Shown here: positions 16,223 to 22,989 of the stretch, one piece after another
How the letters are laid out: the number at the start of each line of letters is the position of its first letter
Numbering within the stretch: position 1 is the stretch's first letter
From: Tardiphaga robiniae
GTDB lineage: Bacteria > Pseudomonadota > Alphaproteobacteria > Rhizobiales > Xanthobacteraceae
Length of the DNA stretch: 64,000 nucleotides
Direction: 5' to 3'
Assembly (NCBI RefSeq): GCF_001618955.1
Contig: NZ_LVYV01000023.1
Span: 469,645 to 533,644 of the forward strand
The notes under the pieces: model-generated
What the model saw: the letters and a program-made list of their open reading frames with translations, nothing else
Told to the model about the DNA's origin: nothing
The model's database searches: none
Made by a program: the position numbers and the translations under genes

Positions 16223-17398
16223 ATGAATAAAGGCGCTCAATCGATCCTGGCTCTGGCCATTCTCGGCCTGATGACCGGTACTGCATCCGCCGACGTCATC
16301 AAGGTTGGTGTCATCGGCACGTTTTCGGGGCCGTATGCGCTGTTCGGCAAGAACTTCAAGATGGGCATCGATGCCTGGGTTGCGCAGAATGGCAACAAAG
16401 TAGGCAATCACACGGTCGAGTTTGTTTACAAGGACGAAGAAGGCCCGAACCCCGCGAAGTCGAAGGCGCTGGCGCAGGAGCTGCTGGTCAAGGACAAGGT
16501 GCAGTATCTCGCCGGCATCTATTTCACGCCGAACGCGCTGGCGGTTGCGCCGCTGCTCGAAGAATCCAAGACGCCGCTGATCGTGATGAATGCGGCGACC
16601 TCGGCCATCGTTGAGAAGAGCCCCTATATCGTCCGCACCTCCTTCACCATGTGGCAGAACACGGTGCCCGCGGCAAAGGTCGCGTTCAAGAATGGCGCCA
16701 AGAAAGTTGCAATTGCGGTCAGCGATTACGGTCCGGGCATCGATGCCGAAGCGGCGTTCAAGAAGACCTTTGAAGGCGAGGGCGGCGCCGTTGTTGAGGC
16801 AGTCCGCATTCCGCTCGCCACCACCGACTTCAGCCCGATCATGCAGCGTATCAAGGACTCCGGCGCTGACACGATTTTCACCTTCCTGCCATCGGGTCCG
16901 CCGACCCTTGGTTTCGTGAAGGCCTATCTCGACAACGGTCTCAAGGCCGGCGGCGTCAAGCTGATGTCGACGGGCGACGTGGTGACCGAGCCGGATCTGC
17001 CGAATATCGGCGATCCCGGCATCGGCATCCTGTCGACCTATCACTATTCGGTGTCGCATGACTCGAAGGAAAATGCCGCGTTCCTCGCGGAGCTCAAGAA
17101 GGGCGGCGCCAGCCTGGACGAGGTCACCATGACCTCGGTCGCGGCTTATGACGGTGCACGCCTGATCTACAAGATGATCGAGGCCACCGACGGCAAGCGC
17201 GATCCGGCCAAGGCGGTAGACGCGGTGAAGGACATGAAGTGGATCTCGCCGCGTGGTCCGGTATCGATCGATCCCGCCACCCGCCACATCCGTCAGAACG
17301 TCTATGTGCGCAGCGTGGCGAAGGTGGACGGCAAGCTGATCAACAAGGAAGAGCAGACCTTTGCCGATCAGCCCGATTGGGCGCTCAGCACGAAGTAG
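16223..17398 (+). CDS. HAAT-type ABC transporter substrate-binding protein (system 1)
   Basis: A 391-residue periplasmic binding protein with a Sec signal peptide (MNKGAQSILALAILGLMTGTASA). The mature start VIKVGVIGTFSGPYALFGKN is the type-I periplasmic fold of LivJ-like proteins, class PF13458. The ATG at 16223 lies behind GGGGAC; 110 bases separate it from the GS-like gene. Its permeases and ATPases follow from 19124 after a terminator hairpin and a second amidohydrolase gene. In relatives of this group the ligands are amino acids, amides, short-chain amides or aromatic acids. Here the catabolic neighbours suggest an aromatic amide or amine derivative. Confidence 0.9.
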   Translation: MNKGAQSILALAILGLMTGTASADVIKVGVIGTFSGPYALFGKNFKMGIDAWVAQNGNKVGNHTVEFVYKDEEGPNPAKSKALAQELLVKDKVQYLAGIYFTPNALAVAPLLEESKTPLIVMNAATSAIVEKSPYIVRTSFTMWQNTVPAAKVAFKNGAKKVAIAVSDYGPGIDAEAAFKKTFEGEGGAVVEAVRIPLATTDFSPIMQRIKDSGADTIFTFLPSGPPTLGFVKAYLDNGLKAGGVKLMSTGDVVTEPDLPNIGDPGIGILSTYHYSVSHDSKENAAFLAELKKGGASLDEVTMTSVAAYDGARLIYKMIEATDGKRDPAKAVDAVKDMKWISPRGPVSIDPATRHIRQNVYVRSVAKVDGKLINKEEQTFADQPDWALSTK

Positions 17399-17406
17399 GC
17401 AATGCC

Positions 17407-17440
17407 GGGGATTCCGCCTCGTTGCGGAATCCCCCTCTTT
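17407..17440 (+). terminator. Hairpin after the system 1 binding protein
   Basis: GGGGATTCCGC and GCGGAATCCCC form a perfect 11-pair stem with a 6-base loop, followed by CCTCTTT. It starts nine bases after the binding-protein stop and probably attenuates rather than ends the operon, giving more binding protein than permease. That is the usual pattern in ABC operons, but here it is inferred. Confidence 0.65.
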
Positions 17441-17477
17441 CTGCGACATCGTCGCGCGAGATGAGATTTCCTTCGAC

Positions 17478-19115
17478 ATGACCAGCCGCGCGCGCTCGCT
17501 TCGATTGACCAACGCCCGCATCTATCGTTCTGCCTGGGATGAAACCCCCGCGGACAGCATCGTCGTCAGCGATGGCAAGGTGGTCTGGATTGGTGCAGCA
17601 GATGTTGCGCCATCCGCCGACGAGACGATCGATCTCGCGGGCGCCACCGTCATTCCCGGCCTCACCGACGCGCATATTCATCTGTTCGCTATCGCCCATG
17701 CGCGACTGCAGGTGCCGGTCACGCCGCGCGATGCGCCCACGATATCCGATGTGCTTGATTTGCTGGTTGCGCGTGCGCGCGCCATTCCATGTGATAAATG
17801 GGTCTACGGCGCGGGCCTCGATGAGAACGGACTGGCGGAGCATCGGCTGCCGACACGGGCCGAGATCGACGTCGTCATTCCCGATCATCCGGTGCTGATC
17901 CGCCGCTTCTGCGGTCATGTCGCCGTCGTCAACAGTGCCGCGCTGCGACTGCTGGACATCGACGATGCCACTGCCGATCCGGAAGGTGGCACGTTCGGGC
18001 GCTCCGAGGATGGCCGACTGGACGGCAGTGCCAAAGAAAGCGCAGCCGAACTGATATTCCGTGCGGCGCCGCCGATGGATCGCAATGAGCTCACCACGGC
18101 TCTGCGCGCGACAATTGCCGACAGCGCCAGGTTCGGTCTTATTGCTGCTGTAGAAGCTGCGGTCGGATTCACCGTCGGCTTCGATGATGAATTCGCGATC
18201 TGGAACGAGATCCGCGCGAATGGCGATGTGCTGCCAATGCGGCTCGGCTTCATGAACCAGCTCGACCCGGCTGAAGCGGCGGCGCGTGGGTTGGCGCCGA
18301 CGCAAAACGTCGACTGGCAGTCGATGACGCTGAAATATTTCGCTGATGGCATCGTCGGCGCGCGAACTTCGGCGGTGAGCGAGGATTTCTTCGATACGCC
18401 GTCCCGCGGCATGTTCATGCGCGATGAAACCGAACTGCAGCGCGTGATCGCCGACGCGCATGCGGACGGCTGGCAGGTCGCCGTTCATTGTACCGGCGAT
18501 CGCGGTATCGACTGCATCATCGAAGCCTATGAGAAGGCGCAGGCAGCGTATCCCCGCGCCGATGCCCGGCATCGCATCGAACATTACTTCGTGCCGCCCG
18601 CCGGTGGACTGGCACGGATGAAGGCATTGGGCGCGCTCGTCGTCACCCAGCCAAGTTTCCTCACCCGGATGCGGCGCTCGATTGCCGGCGCTTTCGGTCC
18701 GCGCGCCGATCGTTGCTATCCCGGCCGCTCGGTGATCGACGCGGGTGTCACTTACATCGCCAGCTCTGATGCGCCGACCGGGTCGTGGTCTCCGTGGGAT
18801 GGCATTGCCGATGCGGTGAGCCGCGCCTCGGACAGCGGCGGTGCGCCGATCGGGCAGGGTGAAGCCATCAGCGTCCGCGAAGCCATTCACAGCTATACGG
18901 TCGGTGGCGCCATCGCGATGAAGCAGGAAGACTGGCGCGGCACGCTGATGCCGGGCATGGCGGCCGATCTGATCGCCCTTGATCGCGATCCGTTCGCCGC
19001 CGAGTGCTTCCCTTTGAAGGAGACGCAGGTGTTGCTCACCATGGTGCGTGGCGCCGTCGTCCATGACGCCATGCCGCAGTTTCCGGAATGGCGCTCGGCC
19101 GCTGCTTCGGCATAG
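17478..19115 (+). CDS. Cytoplasmic YtcJ-type amidohydrolase
   Basis: A 545-residue amidohydrolase-superfamily enzyme related to the one at 11548 but without a signal peptide. Metal-binding motifs are VIPGLTDAHIHLF, LKYFADGIVGARTSA, VAVHCTGDRGIDC and YIASSDAPTGSWSPWDGI. The C-terminal MPGMAADLIALDRDPF is the usual composite-domain ending. The ATG at 17478 is preceded only by a weak Shine-Dalgarno sequence, and upstream in-frame codons overlap the terminator hairpin. It lies inside the HAAT transporter operon, with permease livH nine bases downstream, which ties it to the transported compound. The pair of one exported and one cytoplasmic enzyme of the same family is notable. Confidence 0.83.
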   Translation: MTSRARSLRLTNARIYRSAWDETPADSIVVSDGKVVWIGAADVAPSADETIDLAGATVIPGLTDAHIHLFAIAHARLQVPVTPRDAPTISDVLDLLVARARAIPCDKWVYGAGLDENGLAEHRLPTRAEIDVVIPDHPVLIRRFCGHVAVVNSAALRLLDIDDATADPEGGTFGRSEDGRLDGSAKESAAELIFRAAPPMDRNELTTALRATIADSARFGLIAAVEAAVGFTVGFDDEFAIWNEIRANGDVLPMRLGFMNQLDPAEAAARGLAPTQNVDWQSMTLKYFADGIVGARTSAVSEDFFDTPSRGMFMRDETELQRVIADAHADGWQVAVHCTGDRGIDCIIEAYEKAQAAYPRADARHRIEHYFVPPAGGLARMKALGALVVTQPSFLTRMRRSIAGAFGPRADRCYPGRSVIDAGVTYIASSDAPTGSWSPWDGIADAVSRASDSGGAPIGQGEAISVREAIHSYTVGGAIAMKQEDWRGTLMPGMAADLIALDRDPFAAECFPLKETQVLLTMVRGAVVHDAMPQFPEWRSAAASA

Positions 19116-19123
19116 GATCAATC

Positions 19124-19993
19124 ATGCGCACCATCTTCAGCATCATGACCGACGCCGTTGCCTACGGGATGGTGCTGTTCATCATTTCTATCGGCCTGTC
19201 CATCATGATGGGGCTGATGCGCGTGGTGAACCTCGCACATGGCGCTTTCGCCATGATTGGCGGCTATCTGGCCTCCTATGCGATCCGCGACCTGCATGTG
19301 CATTACAGCGTCGCGATCCTGATGGCAGTGATCGGTACCATCATCGTTTCGATCCCGTTCGAGATTCTGCTGTATCGCCGGATCTACCGGAAGTCCGATC
19401 CGCTGATTCAGGTGCTGATGACCATTGGCATCACGTTCTTCATCATCGGCATCGTCAATTTCATCTTCGGCCCGTCGCTGAAATCGATTCCGTTGCCACA
19501 GACACTCAGTGGTCCGCTCGATATCGGTTTCCGCATGCTGCCGACTCATCGCATCTTTGTCATCGCCTGCGGCGTGGTTACGGCGCTGGCGCTGTGGCTT
19601 CTGATCGAGAAGACGGAGTTCGGAATCAAGCTACGCGCCTCGGTCGATCATAGTGGTATGGCGGACGCCTTGGGCATCCGCACCGAAATCATCTACGCAG
19701 TGACCTTCGCGCTGGCGATCGGGCTCGGCGCATTCGGTGGCGTGGTCGGCGCGGAGATCCTGCCGATCGAACCGTTCTATGCACTGCGCTATATGGTGAC
19801 GTTCCTCGTCGTGGTCTCCGTCGGGGGGGCGGGTTCGATCCTTGGTGCGCTGTCGGCGTCGCTCTTGCTCGGCCTCGCCGACACCACCGGCAAATATCTC
19901 GCGCCGGAGTTCGGCGACTTCTTCTTCTATCTGTCGGTGATCGTCATCGTGTTCCTGTTTCCGCATGGCCTGTTCGGCAGGTCGCACGCATGA
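19124..19993 (+). CDS. HAAT ABC transporter permease, LivH-type (system 1)
   Basis: A 289-residue inner-membrane permease with about eight hydrophobic segments. LMRVVNLAHGAFAMIGGYL near residues 25-45 and the C-terminal GGAGSILGALSASLLLGLAD loop, the ATPase-contact region of LivH-type proteins, are clear. The ATG at 19124 follows ATAGGATCA, eight bases after the amidohydrolase stop. Upstream in-frame codons to 19088 would overlap that gene. Stop and start overlap with the livM-type gene by four bases. It forms the channel together with the next gene product. Confidence 0.92.
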   Translation: MRTIFSIMTDAVAYGMVLFIISIGLSIMMGLMRVVNLAHGAFAMIGGYLASYAIRDLHVHYSVAILMAVIGTIIVSIPFEILLYRRIYRKSDPLIQVLMTIGITFFIIGIVNFIFGPSLKSIPLPQTLSGPLDIGFRMLPTHRIFVIACGVVTALALWLLIEKTEFGIKLRASVDHSGMADALGIRTEIIYAVTFALAIGLGAFGGVVGAEILPIEPFYALRYMVTFLVVVSVGGAGSILGALSASLLLGLADTTGKYLAPEFGDFFFYLSVIVIVFLFPHGLFGRSHA

Positions 19994-20991
19994 GCGAGAT
20001 CGTCGTGACCCACGTTCCGCACAAGCGCAGCATTCCCTTCGGTCAGGAGGCGGTAGGTGCGCTGAGTATCATCGCGCTTGGTGCCATCGGCTACTTTCTG
20101 TATCCGGACGATCTGGCGTTCCTGACGCGGCTGATCGGCATCGCATTCCTGGTGCTGTCGCTCGATTTGGTCACCGGTTATTGCGGCGTCGCTACCCTCG
20201 GCCATGCCGCGCAATTCGGCGTCGGCGCCTATGCCGCCGGCATTGCTTGCGTGCGCGGCATTACAGATCCCGTCGCGTTGCTGGCGGTCGGCGTGTTTGC
20301 GGGCACGATCATGGGGCTGATCTCCGGCGCGCTGATCACGCGGTTTCGCGGGCTGCCGCAGCTGGTGCTGTCGATTGCCGTGGGGCAATTGGTCGCCGCA
20401 CTTGCCAACAAGCTGTCGTGGCTGACCGGCGGCAGCGACGGCCTGTCCGGTATCACACCGGGCAAGGTGTTCGGCATCTTCAATTTCGACATGTACAGCC
20501 GCACGGCATTTTTGTTCTCGCTGGGCGTGCTGGTCATTGTCTTCGTGCTGCTGCAGCGTTTCGTGCGCTCGCCATTCGGCCTCATGTGCCGCGGCATCAA
20601 GGATGACGATCTGCGCGCCAGGATGATCGGTGTCTCGATCTATCCGCGCCTTGTCGTGATGTATGGCGTCGCTGGTGCCGTTGCCGGGATCGGTGGAGCG
20701 CTGACGGCGATCAGCACCGGCGTCGTCGGTCTCGACAGCGTCAGCTTCGAACGATCAGCCGAAGTTCTGGTGATGCTGGTGCTTGGCGGTGCAGGGCATC
20801 TGTGGGGCGCTCTGGCCGGCACGGTGATCTTCATGATCTTCGAGCATATCGTGGCCGCCGCCAATCCGTTCCACTGGATGACGCTGGTCGGCCTGCTGCT
20901 GATCCTGATTGTGGTGTTCGCGCCGCGCGGGCTGATCGAACCAGTGCTGTCGCTGGCCTCCCGCTTCAAGCGCAAGGGAGAGGCGGCATGA
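19990..20991 (+). CDS. HAAT ABC transporter permease, LivM-type (system 1)
   Basis: A 333-residue inner-membrane permease with a hydrophilic N-terminus of about 20 residues, then nine to ten hydrophobic segments. LDLVTGYCGVATLGHAAQFGVGAYAAG is the LivM family signature region and GGAGHLWGALAGTVIFMIFEH the ATPase-contact loop. It starts by ATGA overlap with the LivH-type gene and ends by ATGA overlap with the ATPase gene. Together with those subunits it should import the ligand of the protein at 16223. Confidence 0.92.
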   Translation: MSEIVVTHVPHKRSIPFGQEAVGALSIIALGAIGYFLYPDDLAFLTRLIGIAFLVLSLDLVTGYCGVATLGHAAQFGVGAYAAGIACVRGITDPVALLAVGVFAGTIMGLISGALITRFRGLPQLVLSIAVGQLVAALANKLSWLTGGSDGLSGITPGKVFGIFNFDMYSRTAFLFSLGVLVIVFVLLQRFVRSPFGLMCRGIKDDDLRARMIGVSIYPRLVVMYGVAGAVAGIGGALTAISTGVVGLDSVSFERSAEVLVMLVLGGAGHLWGALAGTVIFMIFEHIVAAANPFHWMTLVGLLLILIVVFAPRGLIEPVLSLASRFKRKGEAA

Positions 20992-21752
20992 CCAATCTCC
21001 TCGAAGCCCGCGGCGTGTCGTGCTCGTTCGGCGGGCTGCATGTGACGCGCGACGTCAATTTCAAATTGACTGCCGGCGACCGCGTCGCGCTGATCGGCCC
21101 GAACGGCGCTGGCAAGACCACGCTGGTCAATCTGATCACCGGCGACATCGCGCCGAGCGAAGGCCAGTTCTTCATGGGCGGTGACGAGATCACGGGTCTC
21201 AGCATTCCCGATCGCGTGCGTCGCGGCCTGGTGCGCACGTTCCAGACCACGCGGCTGTTTGCCAATCTCACCGTCGCCGACAATGTCGCGCTGGCGATCA
21301 TGCAGCGCAAGCGCATCACGCGGCGTTTTTTCTCGTCATCGACGGAGCTGCCGGAAGTCCGTGCGGAGTGGAGTGAGATCCTTAGCCATCTTGGCCTCGC
21401 CAAGCTCGCCTATCGCAAGGTGGTCGAGCTCGCCTACGGCCAGCAGCGCCTGATCGAGCTTGCCATCGGCCTCGCGCTGCATCCGAAGGTGCTCCTGCTC
21501 GACGAGCCCGCCGCCGGCGTGCCGCATGACGAGGCGCCCAAAATCCTTGAGGCGATCAATCGGCTGCCATCGGATATCGCCGTGTTGATGATCGAGCACG
21601 ACATGGATCTGGTGTTCAAGTTTGCCAGGCGCGTACTGGTGCTGGCGGCCGGACGGTTGATCTTCGAGGGATCGCCCGATGAGGTCACCGCCGATCACGA
21701 AGTGCGCCGCGCGTATTTGGGGAGCTATGCCGATGCCCGCCGCGCCACTTGA
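20988..21752 (+). CDS. HAAT ABC transporter ATPase, LivG-type (system 1)
   Basis: A 254-residue ABC ATPase. Walker A is LIGPNGAGKTTLVNLI at about residues 36-51. The LivG-specific GLVRTFQTTRLFANLT follows. The signature is the degenerate LAYGQQRLIELAIGL, as usual in LivG, and Walker B is VLLLDEPAAGV. The ATG at 20988 overlaps the LivM-type stop (ATGA), with GGGAGAGG before it; the frame is open to 20802 only as a shadow inside livM. Its 3' end overlaps the LivF-type gene by about 20 bases. Confidence 0.92.
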   Translation: MTNLLEARGVSCSFGGLHVTRDVNFKLTAGDRVALIGPNGAGKTTLVNLITGDIAPSEGQFFMGGDEITGLSIPDRVRRGLVRTFQTTRLFANLTVADNVALAIMQRKRITRRFFSSSTELPEVRAEWSEILSHLGLAKLAYRKVVELAYGQQRLIELAIGLALHPKVLLLDEPAAGVPHDEAPKILEAINRLPSDIAVLMIEHDMDLVFKFARRVLVLAAGRLIFEGSPDEVTADHEVRRAYLGSYADARRAT

Positions 21753-22446
21753 TATCCAGAACCTGAGCGCGGGCTACGGCCCAACGCGGATCATCGAGGG
21801 CATTTCGTTCTCGGTGAAAGCAGGTGATCGTCTCGCCGTGCTCGGCCGTAACGGTATGGGCAAGACCACGCTGCTGGCGACGCTGATGGGCCTGACGACG
21901 CGCCATGCCGGCGAGATCAGGATCGCTGACCAGGATGTCACGGCCAGGCGCACCTCGGCGCGCGCCGATCTCGGTATCGGCTATGTGCCGCAGACCCGCG
22001 ACATTTTCGCCTCGCTGACGGTGGAGGAGAATCTGCGTACCGGGCTGAAGGGGCGGCCGGCGTCGGCGCTCGATGAAGCCTATGCGATGTTCCCGCGGCT
22101 ACGCGAACGCCGCGGCAATTACGGCAAGCAGCTGTCAGGCGGTGAGCAGCAGATGCTGTCGATGGCCCGAACACTGCTGGGCAAGCCCTCGATCCTGTTG
22201 CTCGATGAGCCGCTGGAAGGTCTGGCGCCCGTCATATGCGACGAGCTGATGGCATTGCTGGCGAAGCTGGCCGCCACCAGTGAAGTCACCATCATTCTGG
22301 TCGAGCAGCAGATCGAGCGCGCACTGGATTTCGCGAGCAGCGTCATGGTGATGGAGCGGGGCCGTACCAGCTGGACTGGCACGCCGGATGTGCTGATCGC
22401 CGACCGCGCGCTGGTCGATCGGCTGGTCGGTGTCGGCATTCACTAG
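21733..22446 (+). CDS. HAAT ABC transporter ATPase, LivF-type (system 1)
   Basis: A 237-residue ABC ATPase. Walker A is VLGRNGMGKTTLLATLMG, the signature LSGGEQQMLSMARTLLG and Walker B ILLLDEPLEGLAP. These, with the GIGYVPQTRDIFASLTVEEN segment, are typical of LivF. GGGGAG at 21719-21724 is spaced correctly for the ATG at 21733. The ATG at 21727 is too close to it, and the more upstream start lies within the LivG-type gene. It closes the five-subunit system 1 operon; the next gene is on the other strand. Confidence 0.91.
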   Translation: MPAAPLDIQNLSAGYGPTRIIEGISFSVKAGDRLAVLGRNGMGKTTLLATLMGLTTRHAGEIRIADQDVTARRTSARADLGIGYVPQTRDIFASLTVEENLRTGLKGRPASALDEAYAMFPRLRERRGNYGKQLSGGEQQMLSMARTLLGKPSILLLDEPLEGLAPVICDELMALLAKLAATSEVTIILVEQQIERALDFASSVMVMERGRTSWTGTPDVLIADRALVDRLVGVGIH

Positions 22447-22475
22447 ATTCCGGAATTGGCGCGCCGGCTGGCGCG

Positions 22476-22649
22476 TCAGGCCCGAAAGATCGTGATCCCC
22501 AATACCAGCAGCACGATGCAGATCGCCAGGAAGATATAGAAAAGCACGCGTGCGACATCCGCCGTGGCAGCGGAAATGCCGGTGAAGCCGAACAGGCCGG
22601 CGGCGACGGAAATCAGAAAGAAGATCAGCGCCCATTTCAGAAGGCTCAT
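22476..22649 (-). CDS. DUF1328 (YtjA-like) small membrane protein
   Basis: A 57-residue protein of two hydrophobic helices, beginning [20 protein letters not shown] and containing [20 protein letters not shown]. This matches DUF1328, small inner-membrane proteins of unknown role that often respond to stress. The frame continues upstream to 22781, but the ATG at 22649, with CGGAGTTCCCCG before it, starts exactly at the family N-terminus. It is convergent with the system 1 operon (29 bases between stops) and divergent from the polysaccharide cluster. Confidence 0.85.
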   Translation of the reverse strand: MSLLKWALIFFLISVAAGLFGFTGISAATADVARVLFYIFLAICIVLLVLGITIFRA

Positions 22650-22989
22650 CGGGGAACTCCGGTTGCAGCGGTTCCGGAACGCCCCGCTGCGAGATTTGGT
22701 TCCGGCTCGCAACCAAAGCAGCTCGCTAATGCGGCACCGGTCCGGGGGAATGCGTAACAGCCTACTAATTAGGCAGCGCAAAGGTATTGGTTAGCATTTT
22801 AAACCCGCCCTTAACCAAAACATCCCTAATGAATGGATAGTAGGCCTGCTCCCCGCAGTGGATTTGTGGTTCGGGGGACGAAGGGTTCAGTATGCGTGTC
22901 GCGGTCGGTCATGGGTGGTTGCGCTGGGTGAGCACCGTTACGGCGCAGGGATGTGCGGTGCCGGCGCCCCGTAGTAAAGTCTGACGCGC
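22650..22989. promoter_or_regulatory. Divergent intergenic region before the polysaccharide cluster
   Basis: 340 bases between the DUF1328 gene and the Wzz-like gene. It contains an AT-rich core at about 22755-22840, the small palindrome GCCTA-CTAAT-TAGGC at 22760-22774, and a distant inverted pair GCCTACTA (22760-22767) / TAGTAGGC (22838-22845). A TTAA-N8-TTAA arrangement lies between. Promoters for both directions are probably here. A possible 30-codon upstream ORF occupies 22892-22984. Confidence 0.45.
22892..22984 (+). CDS. Possible 30-codon upstream leader ORF
   Basis: ATG at 22892, behind AAGGG with seven bases spacing, opens 30 codons (MRVAVGHGWLRWVSTVTAQG and ten more) and stops at 22982-22984, five bases before the ATG of the Wzz-like gene. 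That gene lacks a clear Shine-Dalgarno sequence of its own, so translational coupling to this ORF is conceivable. No similarity is recognised and it may be chance. Confidence 0.3.
   Translation: MRVAVGHGWLRWVSTVTAQGCAVPAPRSKV

Noticed and set aside
17385..19121. Reverse-strand ORF of 578 codons
   Set aside because: It is the mirror of the amidohydrolase gene at 17478-19115, which has clear family motifs. The reverse product is rich in Arg, His, Ala and Gly with no recognisable domain, as expected in high-GC DNA.
22795..22822. CtrA-like TTAA-N-TTAA site before the polysaccharide cluster
   Set aside because: The spacing between the TTAA half sites is eight rather than seven bases, so it does not fit the consensus and is likely chance in an AT-rich spot.
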